A stretch of DNA of 64,000 bases from Corticium candelabrum. Its lineage: Eukaryota; Porifera; Homoscleromorpha; Homosclerophorida; Plakinidae. Positions 21,313 through 32,459 of this stretch are shown one piece after another (positions within the stretch are counted from its first letter, which is position 1; every line of letters starts with the position of its first letter). The stretch covers positions 5,545,509 through 5,609,508 of the forward strand of contig NC_085087.1 in the NCBI RefSeq assembly GCF_963422355.1, written 5' to 3'. The notes beneath the pieces are model-generated. The model worked only from the letters and a program-made list of their open reading frames with translations. It was not told where the DNA came from and did not search any database. The position numbers and the translations under genes were made by a program.

Positions 21313-22359
21313 TTACGAACTAACAGCCAATTTCATTTCTACAAATTTAAGAGGATAATAGTGCTTCGAAGTAGTCCAAACGATTCCCTTTTTGTTTTGA
21401 GAATTTGCAGTTTTCAAGTAGAGACCATTCAAGTTAGAATAATAACATTTGTTGTACCACCAAGCTCCATTACAGTTTTTGGCGCATTTGGCACCCCACT
21501 TATCATTGTCGTTGTCTTTAGTCGTAAAGGCCATCCCATTGTGATATGATAATGCATCGCTGGCGTTTCCACTGAATGATGTGAAGGTCAGAGAGTATTT
21601 ACTCGACTCATCACTTATCTGAAACCTTCTATAGTCAGCATGTGTTCGACGACCACTGAAATCCATTAGATCTACACGAAGAGTCTGCGCCTGTTTTGTC
21701 AATCTGTGTATTTTGTCTAATCCCAACCAGAATTCTCCGTTCAAGTCTCCAAATCCGTTTTTGTAGTCAGACCATCCGCGGTAGAAATCGACAGAACCGT
21801 CCTGGCGTCTCTGAAACACTGTCCAGCCACCACCGTCTGTCGACATATCACAGTACACTTGAAACGAGTCCAATCCATCTCCAAGGTCCAAAGTGTACAC
21901 GCCGCTCAGCACTTGGCCTAACTGTTTAGCCACTTTACAACTTGTGTAACCGCTTTCTTTGTCGCTGTTGCTCTTCTTGGTTGTACTTTGTGTTTCATTT
22001 TCTGCCTTTTGTGACATCAACTGATTGACCACTGCAGTCAGATTTGATAGTTTCTCTTCTATTTCCTCCAGACGCGAACAGCAGTTGAAGCTACATTTGT
22101 TCTCAGGTACTGGTCTTCCAGGCGGACCTGCTTTCCCACGGTCTCCTTTCTCTCCTTTCATTCCCAACATTTTTCTCGACATCAAACCATTTGATGTACT
22201 ATTCCCTCCAAGAGAAACTTGCACATTGATTTGTGCAACAGGCACGCTGTCTTGACTGCTATCACATTTCACTCCACGCGAAGCGACGTGTGTGACAAAC
22301 ATCAATAATGGCAGCAAAATCCAGATTAGTCGATACGGAATCATTGTGATCATCACCAT
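21313..22359 (-). CDS. Ficolin/ryncolin-like secreted lectin F2
   Basis: Single exon, 348 residues, same plan as F1. It belongs to the long-linker class: between coiled coil and fibrinogen domain it has SQKAENETQSTTKKSNSDKE, about 13 residues more than F1. Odd points: an extra cysteine at residue 32 (GVKCDSS), and the cysteine cluster reads CSFNCC, one Cys fewer than F1. The four fibrinogen-domain cysteines and KDNDND are kept; the variable loop reads KWGAKCAKNCNGAWWYNKC, with an additional Cys. The TATA box at 22392-22399 decides the start at 22359 over the longer upstream frame. AATAAA lies at 21201-21206 on the minus strand. Unlike F1 and F4, no (GT)n tract follows its 3' end. Confidence 0.9.
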   Translation of the reverse strand: MVMITMIPYRLIWILLPLLMFVTHVASRGVKCDSSQDSVPVAQINVQVSLGGNSTSNGLMSRKMLGMKGEKGDRGKAGPPGRPVPENKCSFNCCSRLEEIEEKLSNLTAVVNQLMSQKAENETQSTTKKSNSDKESGYTSCKVAKQLGQVLSGVYTLDLGDGLDSFQVYCDMSTDGGGWTVFQRRQDGSVDFYRGWSDYKNGFGDLNGEFWLGLDKIHRLTKQAQTLRVDLMDFSGRRTHADYRRFQISDESSKYSLTFTSFSGNASDALSYHNGMAFTTKDNDNDKWGAKCAKNCNGAWWYNKCYYSNLNGLYLKTANSQNKKGIVWTTSKHYYPLKFVEMKLAVSS

Positions 22360-22391
22360 CCAACTGTATGTCGGTTGTGCTGCTGGAGCCA

Positions 22392-22553
22392 CTTTTATAG
22401 TCACAGAGCCTTGACCTATTTCCGTACTACTCACCTCTTGACCGTGTTGTCCGTTTCTTACCAATCATATGTGAGCCCACGCAGACGCCCACTCAACAGA
22501 ACAAAAAGCGGTAAGCGCGGGTTTGCTTGCAAACAAGTTGCAAATTGACGTCG
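22392..22553 (-). promoter_or_regulatory. F2 promoter: TATA, CCAAT, CRE-like
   Basis: TATAAAAG at 22392-22399 is 33 bases from the ATG, an inverted CCAAT lies at 22461-22465, and a CRE-like site damaged at its last base (TGACGTCG on the plus strand) at 22546-22553. Order and spacing are as in F1. Confidence 0.7.
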
Positions 22554-22559
22554 TTAATT

Positions 22560-24280
22560 GTTTGCCCGTGTAGTCTATGTACCGGTAAGCGACAAACCCG
22601 CAATTTAGCCAACCTTAGCAAACGTTTTGTTTCCTGTACCGTTTTCTGAAGCCCTAACTTGCGGAAGAATGACGTATTTAGATGCATGCATGTACCGCCC
22701 AAACGATCTCTCTACTAGCAACATTTCTTAGTCGATTCACTAGGTGACTCCTTTGATAACCCAAACGAAGTCCGATATCAGTGAGCATCTAACCAAAGTT
22801 CGTTGATCTTCGAAAGCCTAGGATATCTAGCTCGGTGGTAATCAGAAACCGTAACCTAAATATTATCTTTACTCACTCGGTGCTACGTCAACTATCCCCC
22901 ACAAACATAAACAGTATCAAGATGAGATGACATCAGTAGCTAAGGTCTGTTCCAGAAACAAAGTCATATACCATATGGGTCTGCATTTGGACGAGTGGCT
23001 TAGAAAACCCGGAGCGGTAAACAACTTAGCGAATTATTTATTGTTGAAAGAAAGTAATTGTATACATAACAGTACAAAAGAGGTGATTATATAGTCCATA
23101 ATAATCTAGATTCTGTCGTGAGCACAGTCAGGTAAACTACATCGTTTACCACCTCTCAAGTAGCTGGTATGTGTAGCTATAGTAGTCCGCGTTCTTTTGG
23201 ACTAGCCGATATATACAGGACCTCTACAGACTTTGTGTAGCTCATTTTCTAGCTAAATCTGCTAGGTTTCTAAATTCTGGTCGACTCACACGGCTATTGT
23301 AGCTGTAGTCGTGCAGAGCAGCGATGTACGAAGAGTTGAAGAGTCAAAGACTCTCTTAATTTTATTAGTCAGATGTCGAAAAGATTGGAGCCCAAATATT
23401 TAATTAAAAATTACTAAACATAATAAATTTTTAGAGACTGCCAACAATTCAACCTAAGAGTAGGACCTCCAAATTTTGCCTGTTTATACATACCACTGTA
23501 GTTATCAAGCTTTTAGACTACTCAATCTCTTCTTGTCTCTGCCGCCTCAGTTTGACAGTCACTACTACTTTTTCCTAGACCATCAAATTTAAAAACCAAT
23601 GCTAAATTATAGTAAAGAGTAAAGAATATAACCTAATAGAAAGCTCAGACGTTGGCGTGTCCCTCCTACACTCACCAAACACTGAGCGGGATGATAGAAA
23701 CCATAGCAGTGACTATACAGTAACACCCGCGACGTACTTGATAGATACTGTTTAACAGTAGTAATGCGCGCAAACTATGTTGTATTGCTGCGTACTGAAA
23801 GTTCATCACCGGCGTAGTAACCGGAGAGCTATGGGGATGGAGCTTTCTCAATCAGTGTAGGAATTTAAATTTTCTGTCTTAGTGACTTTTGTAACTCTGT
23901 TAGCGGTCTGGCAAGTAAGGTACTCACGACGAAATTAAGTGTACACCTCCTCGCTTGTTAACATCTTTCTGCCCCAATGTTCATAGCGTCAAGTAACGTG
24001 ATACTGCACCTGGGCACAAATAATCTCGCATAGCCAGACCATCTTTCGCAAGGAGTGTCTAGAACATTAATTATTAAAAACTACACAACCCGGTGCCTTA
24101 CAAAGGATTAACACTTATAATTTAATTAAACATAATTTCTTATTTATTTCTTAATATCGAGAATAAATTTAAAAGGCAACGCTTAAGAACTTTTTATTTT
24201 GAACCGAATTAAAAAAAATTAAAATTTGGAAAGCCGAATTGTGTGTAGATGTGTTGTTCGATGTGGTAAGCCGTTAGCTT
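22560..24280. other. Intergenic DNA 5' of F2
   Basis: Beyond the family flank (to about 22780) no gene is seen. About 23607-23868 is the repeat shared with 8701-8955. The stretch around 24060-24240 is A/T-rich. Confidence 0.55.
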
Positions 24281-24479
24281 CGATTGATAACAATACTAAG
24301 TCGAAGTACTAGTATTGAGCGTCTGGAGTGCCCGAAATTGTCATACGGGCACCGGACAAGACTAGCGCGACAGAGTCTGGGTACGAGGCTAGGCGCAAAC
24401 AGGAACAAGCCTAGATTTTATTTGCAATACGACTACAGTAGAGTGCGTTCTGTGCTAAAATCAATGTATTAAGGGCATT

Positions 24480-25890
24480 GCTAGCATAATCTACGAAACA
24501 AACTTTCCTCGGTACTTGTATCTATAGGATTATATACTATAAAAAAATTGCTACAACCACGGACAGCAGTAGTGACTAGAGTCTCGAGCTTTTTCCAATG
24601 TCATAGCCAATCGATTGTCTTATAACAGTATACAATTAAATGCGGTTGACCGGATTCAACTTTTCACAAAACTTTAATGCCTGAACTGCGCGTGCGTACG
24701 CTGAGTTAGCGCAGAGTAGCATGCCCAAAACAGCCGCCGTCAGTAGACGCCATCACATAAATATCGGTCTCCATGAAAACCGGTCTACATATCACGAGAT
24801 CTGTCAGCTACAAAAATGCATGGAAACAGAACACCTTCTTCGGCCCATTTACGTTTGACTGCAAGAAATTTGAAACAATTCTCCAGAGTCTCCCTAGACA
24901 CAACCTAGTGAAATCACACACCAATTAACACACAATTTCGGTTTGTCTAGACATTCTATTAGAGCAGTCGACCTTCAATATTTCGTTCCAGTTTTCTTTC
25001 GCAATGGGTGTTTTGTAATAGCGTCTTGAGTATATAGAATTCTCTTTTTGGTTGATATTCGAGCAATCGGAGTCCAGCAGTTGCAAATATCTGGTCTATA
25101 TTACATAACTAAAACATTTCTGCAAGGACAAACGTAACCGCTTAGACCTCTTCGTAGTCAGCGACCGCGACGTCACTAAAATGCCAGTTTGTCTGATACT
25201 CTTTGAATTCTTGTGTTGATGATATACGGGGACAATCGCATGTTGCGAAGTCATGGGCTATCACTTTCCACCAGGCTTCAACCAATGCTATAGCAAAACA
25301 ACTTTGATGCGAATGCAATAGGAAAAAGTAATTGTTGAATTAATTTAACGAGGATGTGCATGCAATCACACAAGACGTACGCGCATGCTCAAAGCTTTTA
25401 CTTGCTATATCAAATTTCTTAGTTAACGGTCTGTCTGTAACCAAAAGAGGTTGCCAAAGTAGGAAAGCTAATTCGAAAAACTCCAAAATACAGCAATCTT
25501 TAATTTAATTAATTAAACAATTAATTAACTAATATTCTTGCAAACGTTGTAAATTGTTGACTTGACGTAATACAATTATAATCCTGTGTTTTAATAATAA
25601 TAATGTATGTAAGCAGTTTATTATCTCTTTCAGCAGACTATAGTCGTTACTCAATAATTAATTAATTAAGCAGTGTATTTCAAAATCTTTCGACTTCGTC
25701 ACTCAAACGTTTACCGGTAAAGCAAAAGAATGCTAATGCATTTGTATTTGGAATTTTGTAAAGAATGAGGCAAGAAATAGAAAATGTGAAGCTAGTAAGC
25801 AAATTTGAATTCAGATTGATTGATGTCAATTAACTATAAATAAACACCAATTGCCTTACAATTGTTATAGCATTTGGGTTAATTAATTTA
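24480..25890. repeat. Inverted copy of about 10690-12090
   Basis: This stretch is the reverse complement of the intergenic and decayed-gene part of unit A, at lower identity. It is bordered on the left by a directly oriented scrap of ficolin 3' flank (GTGCGTTCTGTGCTAAAATC at about 24441-24460), so at least one inversion and one deletion have occurred. Confidence 0.7.
24780..25330 (-). pseudogene. Unidentified multi-exon gene, decayed copy C
   Basis: Minus strand. Around 25290-25150 an exon is better kept than in any sister copy: LVEAWWKVIAHDFATCDCP, then SSTQEFKEYQTNWHF and SDVAVADYEE. The 3' exons (GLRLLEYQPK-like, then an out-of-frame VVSRETLENCFK-like piece) follow at about 25080-24790 but are damaged. 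Taken alone the kept exon, with NWHFSDVAVADYEE leading to GLRLLEY, is reminiscent of the C-terminal half of class I SAM methyltransferases; the identity remains open. Confidence 0.45.
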
Positions 25891-25911
25891 ATTATTATTG
25901 GACGTGATGCA

Positions 25912-26019
25912 TCTATTAAAGAATAGAAAGTCTACTAACTACAGTGGGATCGTTGATCGACTTGGCAGAACGGCATTCCTCTCAAATTCACAGAAATGAA
26001 ATTGTGTGTTAGTTCGTAA
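25912..26019 (+). pseudogene. Ficolin-like C-terminal remnant (plus strand)
   Basis: About 35 codons of a ficolin C-terminus: LKNRKSTNYSGIV, then after a shift STWQNGIPLKFTEMKLCVSS and a TAA at 26017-26019. It is the only ficolin trace on the plus strand. The 3' flank that follows (to about 26440) matches the normal ficolin 3' flank including the GT tract at about 26300-26375, so this piece is an inverted fragment of a unit. Confidence 0.65.
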
Positions 26020-26278
26020 ACGACATCTACCGTTACTTACAAAGCGTATATGCTGACTCAATACATTGATTTTAGCGCAGAACGCACTACTACTGTAGTC
26101 GTGTCGCATAAGCAGCAGCAGACAAAATAAAGCTTGTTCGTGTTTGTATATTACAAAATGTTGTAATTAACAATAAGGTCAACTTTGAAAGCATTACAAG
26201 CGGTCCAGAGATGTAGAAAGTTTTTGAATGGGTTTTCTATCAGTCCGAGGGATACATTTCTAGTGCCTCAATGTCCAG

Positions 26279-26375
<97 letters not shown>
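26279..26375. repeat. (TA)n(TG)n microsatellite
   Basis: A short TA run grading into a GT tract. Confidence 0.95.
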
Positions 26376-26459
26376 AACGGACGACATGCATAGCGTATTC
26401 TAACAGTAAGAACGTTTCGACATACAGATCGACCTTTCTATACATCTTAATACCAAAAC

Positions 26460-27440
26460 TATTTTCATACTAAGAAATATACAACGACAAAGACAAATTC
26501 TAAACTAAACATTATAATAATGTTTTTAGATTACATCTAATTAAGTGCTAGCCATATATTAGGTACTGGGTTGTAATATTTTATTCCCTTCTAATATTGA
26601 CTGCCATTTGACTGACTATACACAGCCGTGTATAATTATTTATGAGTCGAACAATAAGACTAGCAGCTATAACGTGAGAATAAGCTACGCAGAGTTTACG
26701 CACAGAGTACGACGCATAACATTTAGCCATGGAGTCACGGACTAACCTAAGTAACTCATTACGCCATTTTACTCCATGTTATTGCAGTTAGAAACGTTAC
26801 AGCATTGCAAGCACAAGGTTTGATGAATTTGCACAAACTGCGGTTTCGTCTGCTTACCGGTAAATTACGAGTAGGCAATTTATTATTTATTTGTCAAATT
26901 GCAGCTTTTAGGCAGCAAGATCTGCGCTTACCGTTTATCTAGACTCGTACCCAGTCCTTTCCTCGCTCGCTCGTATATCCACGTGCTCGACCGCGTGGTG
27001 GCTTTGACTTGACTACCGTTAGTGCTTGTCACACATGTCGCTTTACGCGGAGTGAATTGTGACATGCAGCAGTTACTGAGTGACGACAGCGCAGTGGCGT
27101 ATACAGAATATTCTAACAAGGAAGTTTAGCATTCAAGGAGTCGGAAGTTAAATAGGCTGAATCCGTCGTGTCGATCTCGGCCGATTGGACTTCTTGCAAA
27201 TATATGCATACGTAAAGCATGCAGCTCTATAGTAGTACTGCGTGTAAAGTACACAACGAGTGTATAGCTTATTGTATATTAGTAGAGTAAACAAGAGAAA
27301 GAATCAGAGCGGTTTGGTCTAGAATGAAATGTTTAGACTAATCTGTGCAGCAGAAAGACGGGCTCTGACGAACGTGATGTGACCACACCCCTTGCCAATG
27401 CGATGTCAACGGAATACCATTTGCTGATCTGAGTGGAATT
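26460..27440. repeat. Inverted copy of the distal ficolin 5'-flank repeat
   Basis: This stretch is the reverse complement of about 53170-54230 and 58540-59500 (words such as GGTACGAGTCTAGA, CACGTGGTCGAGCA and GAGTTACTAATTAAGG-like). Within it, parts of the proximal flank (CCGGTAAGCAGACAAAC-like and CCGTTTTCTG...ATAACATTGAGTAAAATG) are themselves diverged repeats of the ficolin proximal flank. No gene is seen. Confidence 0.6.
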
Positions 27441-27568
27441 ATATCCCTAATATACTGTGCTTTGTTTGGGCAACAAGCGAGTTGCTTGTCAAGTGTTTAT
27501 GATCAGTTGTAATGGGAGCCCGTTTTGGAGGAACCACAACTCCATCATTACGTCATTCTACCTCAAAG

Positions 27569-27569
<1 letters not shown>

Positions 27570-27640
<71 letters not shown>
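27570..27640. repeat. (GT)n microsatellite
   Basis: Pure GT of about 70 bases directly 5' of a LINE 3' end. Confidence 0.95.
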
Positions 27641-27642
<2 letters not shown>

Positions 27643-27649
27643 TTGTGAA

Positions 27650-28080
27650 TGAATGACAGAAGGCTACTAAAGCAAGTGTTTTATGGACAGTTGTTAAATG
27701 CCAAGAGAAGAACTGGTGGCCAAAAAACTTAGATATAAAGACATGCTGCGTCATCATCTGCAGAATGAGGGCATCAATCAGAACTATTGGGAGTCACTGG
27801 CGCCTGATCGTTTGGTTTGGAGGAAGAAAGTGTTATCTGGTCTGAAGAAGTTTGAAGATGCGAGAATGACAAAATTAGAAGAACGACGACACATGCACCA
27901 AAAAATGGCTCAAGGAGTAATTACAAGTCAATATGTATGCGCCATCTGTCATCGCCATTGTCATTCTCGCATAGTTCTCTATGCACATGAACAAACACAC
28001 AAGCGATGGTTGAATTCTAATCAGTAGAGAAGTCGTGAACTCGTAAACGAGTAGCGGACAATGAATGAATGAATGAATGA
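27650..28080 (+). mobile_element. LINE 3' end (5'-truncated non-LTR retrotransposon)
   Basis: The frame at 27698-28024 encodes about 109 residues: KLRYKDMLRHHLQNEGI, WESLAPDRLVWRKKVLSGL, then a C2H2-like finger, YVCAICHRHCHSRIVLYAHE followed by QTHKRW. This is the well-known C-terminal tail of CR1/L2/Jockey-group LINE ORF2 proteins (RYKD, W..LA.DR..WR, then CxxC...H...H). The stop is followed by (AATG)n at about 28058-28082, a microsatellite-type tail as in the CR1/L2 groups. The 5' side is truncated near the (GT)n tract. Confidence 0.75.
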
Positions 28081-28084
28081 ATGT

Positions 28085-28088
28085 GTGA

Positions 28089-28121
<33 letters not shown>

Positions 28122-28150
28122 TGTGTGTGTGTGCGTGCGCGCGTGTGTGA
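28085..28150. repeat. (GT)n/(GC) microsatellite
   Basis: GT repeat with GCGCGC interruptions, at the position 3' of the F3 relic where other units also carry GT tracts. Confidence 0.9.
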
Positions 28151-28327
28151 ATGCCTCTTGTAATGTCTTCAACATGGAACTTGCTGTTTATTACGATCCA
28201 AGCCATTGGTACTTTGTGTAACAGCCGTTTTATTCCATCTGATTCTGTTGCAACTCGACTACAGAATCATGCTAGAATCAATGTATTGAGCCAGCGTAAA
28301 CGCTTTGTAAGTAGCAGTAGATGTCAT

Positions 28328-28957
28328 TTACAAACTAACACGCAATTTCATTTCTTTAAATTTGAGAGGAAAATTACGATGCCAAGTAAAACAAACGATT
28401 TCCTGGGAGTGTTGAGAATTTGCAGTTTTCAAGTAGAGACCATTCAAGTTAGATGTGTGACAAATACGGTACCACCAAGCTCCGTTATAGCTTGTGGCGC
28501 AGTTGTGACTGCACTTGTCATTGTCGTTTTCTTTAGTCGTAAAGGCCATCCCATTGTGCCCAGCCAATACATCGCTTGCGTTTCCACTATATGATGTGTA
28601 GATCAGAGAGCATTTACTCAACTCGTCACTTACCTGAAACCTTCTGTAGTCAGCATGTACTCGACAGCCACTGAAATCCATTAGATCTAAACGAACAGTC
28701 TGCGCCTGCTTTGTCAATCTGTGTATTTTGTTTAATCCCAGCCAGAATTCTCCGTCTAAGTCTCCAAATCCGATTTTGTACTCAGAACATTCGCGGTACA
28801 AGTCACCAGAACCGTTCTGACGTCTCTAAAACACTGTGCAGCCACCACCGTCTGTCGACATATCACAGTACACTTGAAATGAGTCCAATCCATCTCCAAG
28901 GTCTAAAGTGTTCACGCCGCTTAGCAATTTGCCTAACTGTTTAGCCTCTTGACAACT
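28328..28957 (-). pseudogene. Ficolin-like pseudogene F3 (fibrinogen domain only)
   Basis: This is a fibrinogen-related domain from [19 protein letters not shown] to the normal end KFKEMKLRVSL. The signal peptide, collagen, Cys cluster and coiled coil are missing: similarity breaks at about 28958, where (GACA)n/(ACAT)n repeats begin. A stop replaces the Gln after CTVF at about 28828, and GGGWTV reads GGGCTV. Downstream of the stop the frame is intact for 157 codons, keeping KENDND and NCATSYNGAWWYRIC. No promoter is left. Confidence 0.85.
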
Positions 28958-28974
28958 TGTCAAGACGGACAGAC

Positions 28975-29025
28975 CGTCAGAAGGACAGACGGACAGACAG
29001 ACAAACATACATACATACATACATT
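28975..29025. repeat. (GACA)n/(ACAT)n microsatellite
   Basis: GACAGACA and ACATACAT runs at the break of F3. Similar runs recur at 29330-29440 on the far side of the SINE. Confidence 0.9.
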
Positions 29026-29109
29026 TTTTGTACATATGTACATACAAGAGCCCCTGATGTCCAGGTTTGATACTGTAATCACTATTCTGCAATCTAACAC
29101 TACTGTATC

Positions 29110-29336
29110 AGAAGTCACTTATCGGAAGTCACTATGATGTACTTCACACTTGCTGTACTTGCTGTAGATACTTGCTGTAGACAGAACCTGACACTCCGGA
29201 GAGAGAGGCAATTGTATGTTAGTTCCTTGCCCAAGGAAATTTATGTATGTGGCCCTCCTGCAATCAAACTCTAACCCGAAGGTCCCGGATGTTGCCAATC
29301 TCCAACTGCACACTCTAACCAATTAAGCCACATACA
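29110..29336 (-). mobile_element. tRNA-derived SINE
   Basis: On the minus strand the head reads TGGCTTAATTGGTTAGAGTG (A box, 29311-29330) and, about 35 bases later, GGTTAGAGTTTGATTGC (B-box-like, about 29260-29276), the internal pol III promoter layout of a tRNA. The body continues with CCTTGGGCAAGGAACTAA and GCCTCTCTCTCCGGAGTGTC, a motif common to several invertebrate SINE families. The head borders an (ACAT)n tract. It is not a functional tRNA, since the acceptor stem and anticodon arm do not pair convincingly. Confidence 0.65.
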
Positions 29337-29440
29337 TACATACTTACATACATATATAAACACTTACAAACATACATACATACATACATACAGACAGACA
29401 GACAGACGGAGAAATAGTCAGACAGACTGACAGACAGACA
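29330..29440. repeat. (ACAT)n/(AGAC)n microsatellite
   Basis: CATACATACATA runs followed by CAGACAGACAGACGG. Confidence 0.9.
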
Positions 29441-29936
29441 TATAAACTTATATTGTTAAAGCTTGTTTATGGTATGCTAGGCATGCAGTGTGCTTGACAT
29501 GGTTGCAAAATGGAAGGTTTTTGAAGATTGTTAGTTTCCATTATTATGGTATGTTGCAATTTTTATCATACAAAGACAAAAGTTAATTTTAAAATTAAAT
29601 ATTTAATAACACTTTACTTTGATGCAAAAAATTATAGGTTTAGAACTCGTCACAAGGAATGTATATGTATACAGTATATGATGACTCTTGCTTGTAGAAA
29701 TACATGTAGTGAGTAGGAGCTCAAATTAGGTCAATATGGCACAAATTATTTTAGACTATTGAGAAGTCTTGTTAATTATTTTACGTGTTTTTAGTGTTTT
29801 GCAAAATTTGAATACTGTGCGCATGCGTGTTACGGTGTATCTAAACGACTAAGTTAGTGTTGTTTTAGGAGTACAAAACGGAGCAAATTTATAAAACAGC
29901 GTTATTCAGCAATACGTCATCAGTTGTAGCAAATTT
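29440..29936. other. Non-coding AT-rich stretch
   Basis: No gene or repeat structure is recognised. Confidence 0.5.
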
Positions 29937-30257
29937 GAAATAGTTTAGTTGTTGTGGGTCATCGATAATACGCTGTCAAATAGACGGTACCGTATACGGG
30001 AACCAATGGTATCGAATACGGGACATGTGGTACCGGTTACGGGACTTCGTTAGATACGGGACTTGCAACGATAATATAGCCATGTGTGAGAGCAGACTAA
30101 AGCGATTTGCCGTATTATTTTGGAACTACTGAAAGTAGGTAAGCAGTCTAGTGTACTGACGAGACGTCAACGACAATATGTTTGCGTACTAGAAAGCGTG
30201 TGTTTGTGTATGGGTCTATTGAGTTGCTGTTAATAGTGCACGCGTAGCGTAGCGGTA
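29937..30257. repeat. Dispersed repeat with TACGGGA array, copy 2
   Basis: Matches 3235-3535. It again has TACGGGA words, here with a GTTAGATACGGGA variant. Confidence 0.75.
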
Positions 30258-30317
30258 CAAGTTACCAAAAACAGTAAAAAGGGTCATCTACTAAGCTTCT
30301 TCTATTGTACACTCTTA

Positions 30318-30800
30318 TTTTGTACTGAAATCACTAGCGCGCGTTACTCCTGGCAAGTTGGAGTGAGGTTGAAGCATGCTTATTCGTTTTGCTACTGAAA
30401 CTTGGTTTATGTGTAGTTGAGATATTTAATTATTTAATGATTTGTTGATTCTTTATACAAACATAAGAGAAACGTATTGTCTAACTCGACTTTTGCAGAC
30501 GTTTCAAATCACACCAATTGTTCAGTGTGGTTCAAACATACTAAAAGAATCCTAAATTATTAATTCACGACTGCATGCACTACGAACAGTTCAACAACTG
30601 CTGATTGCCTAGTGAGCTTACAAACTTGTATTCATCACATTAGATGCACTGATGGAGATTGTGGCCATGCTTGTCAAGGTTGACTGACAGTTTGTGAAAC
30701 TCTTAGCTATGCACAAGACAAAGACTATTAATAGATTAATAATAATTGATACTAATAATAATTGATGGGCAATCACACTGTTGTGTAGTTAGTTGTGATG
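30318..30800. repeat. Dispersed repeat, copy 2 (first copy 4340-4818)
   Basis: Nearly identical to 4340-4818, with an extra ACTAATAATAATTG duplication near 30745. It lies about 60 bases after the TACGGGA repeat, whereas in the first copy the two are about 800 bases apart. Confidence 0.7.
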
Positions 30801-31145
30801 ATAGCAACGTATAGGAGGCAGTAATTGATTAAAGAACGTTGTACAATTTACATGTTTACAAATGACATTGATGATTTTTCTCATACTGTAGCAGCAAGAT
30901 ATGTGAGAAGTATTTTGTATTCATTATTAATTATTGTTTCTGTTGTACGGAAATTGATGTGGACATGGGAAAACTTGAGGTTGAGGTTTAGTCTCACAAC
31001 AGGTTGTGTCAATTTTGCTATTGTATTGACATGCTACTTACACACAGCCAGTTGAGTAACAAATTTATCAAATGTTCAATCTTCATTTCTCTCTAGCGCA
31101 AAAAAATATTTTCTAACTTGTTCTCAATCTATAAATAGTCTACGA

Positions 31146-31541
31146 CTAGAAGCAGGTGATGCACTCACACCATAGTGGTTCCTGTGCGTGAAGAATGAAT
31201 GTTTCGTCGGGACAATGGACATACTTCCTCACAGATATTGTGCGATGTTTTTGAGCGAGGCAGCATTGGCAATCTGATTTCAAGTATACGTTGACTGTGC
31301 CATCTTTCGTTGACCTATAGGCTTGTGTCTTGCTGTGGCATCGACCCGAGCATTGCCTTAGAGGCACTTGAACCGAACAGTTACCATGGTGGAACACTTG
31401 GAATGTAGTTGAAAGATTGCACGAGGTTCTTGTGAAAGACTTATGATGTTGAATACCCGCATTTGACAAATCAGCATAAGCTGCATATGCATTGGCTATG
31501 ATTTCCACGCAGAGAACTGAGAGAGGAACAACTGAAATCAT
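31146..31541 (-). CDS. Small secreted cystine-knot (CTCK-like) protein
   Basis: A 131-residue, apparently single-exon protein. Residues 1-21 (MISVVPLSVLCVEIIANAYA) look like a signal peptide. The rest carries the spacing of a C-terminal cystine-knot domain: a Cys in TSCNLS, then GNCSVQVPLRQCSGRCHSKT (the CxGxC core of the knot), SDCQCCLAQ (the CxCC element), VRKYVHCPDE, and the closing CECITC. The fold occurs in mucin/VWF C-termini, norrin, bursicon and glycoprotein-hormone-like ligands, which dimerise outside the cell; which branch this belongs to cannot be told from sequence reading alone. NLS and NCS are possible N-glycosylation sites. The ATG at 31541 is chosen because the signal peptide starts there. 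No TATA box was noted. Confidence 0.65.
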   Translation of the reverse strand: MISVVPLSVLCVEIIANAYAAYADLSNAGIQHHKSFTRTSCNLSTTFQVFHHGNCSVQVPLRQCSGRCHSKTQAYRSTKDGTVNVYLKSDCQCCLAQKHRTISVRKYVHCPDETFILHAQEPLWCECITCF

Positions 31542-32399
31542 TCTCGTTTGTCACTGACAACTCACTGTATACTCTTTGAGAGCAATCATGTGCTGGTGGA
31601 GTCGTTCAACACTGGCAACAGTCGGACGAACTTGCAGTCGGACGAACTTGAGCTTATGAGTATTTCCATGGTACCTTATTCCTATCAGGAACTGTTAAAC
31701 AACAAATGCGAGATTACGTACAGATCGAATATCACGCCACACGTTTAACTCCTGAAATAGGTGTGCAAATGTGATCAACTGGTAGTAGTTCGATAACACG
31801 AGTCACCGACAAGGTCCATATGTAACCATATTGGTGTACTTATCCGCTAGAGTAAATGGCAGTGTTTTAAGATATTGTCAACTATAGCCTCTCTTGCCCA
31901 TTTGATAATGACGATGGTCATTGCTTATCTGCCGTTTATTACGCTCTTTAGATGTCGTCAATTAATGGCATGGTTTCTTGTGCCACGTTCCATTATGAGC
32001 ATCTCTATTTGTAGGTCAATTTGTATGAGTCAGTGTGGGCTCGTGGTTAAAGGGGATTGTGAGGAGACATATACAGTGAGCAGAAAATATTGCTGTTGCC
32101 ATGTGGTCGTTGCTACTGGTTTAATGGATTCAACTCGTTGATTGTTATTCTCCGTGTGTGCAGCTGACTCTCAAGTTGGTAGAAAGGCTGGGAATAATTA
32201 GTTATTACCACAGCCGTTACTTTAGGAGATTTTTTATAGCTTTTTGTTGAGAGCGCATGGCCTTTTAGTTTGGTGTTGATTTGTTTGTACTCGTAGTTCA
32301 GTGGAGGTGACCGTGATTGCTGGAAAACTGCTGAAACTAAAATAGGACAACGGCATTTGTGTGTACGTCCCTGCGTGCGTGTGCGTGCGTACGTGCGTG

Positions 32400-32459
<60 letters not shown>

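Noticed and set aside
29247-29336. A functional tRNA gene
   Set aside because: The A and B boxes are present but the arms do not pair and a SINE body follows.
31875-32141. Cys-rich plus-strand frame as a second cystine-knot gene
   Set aside because: The cysteines do not follow the CTCK spacing, and no splice or start context supports it.
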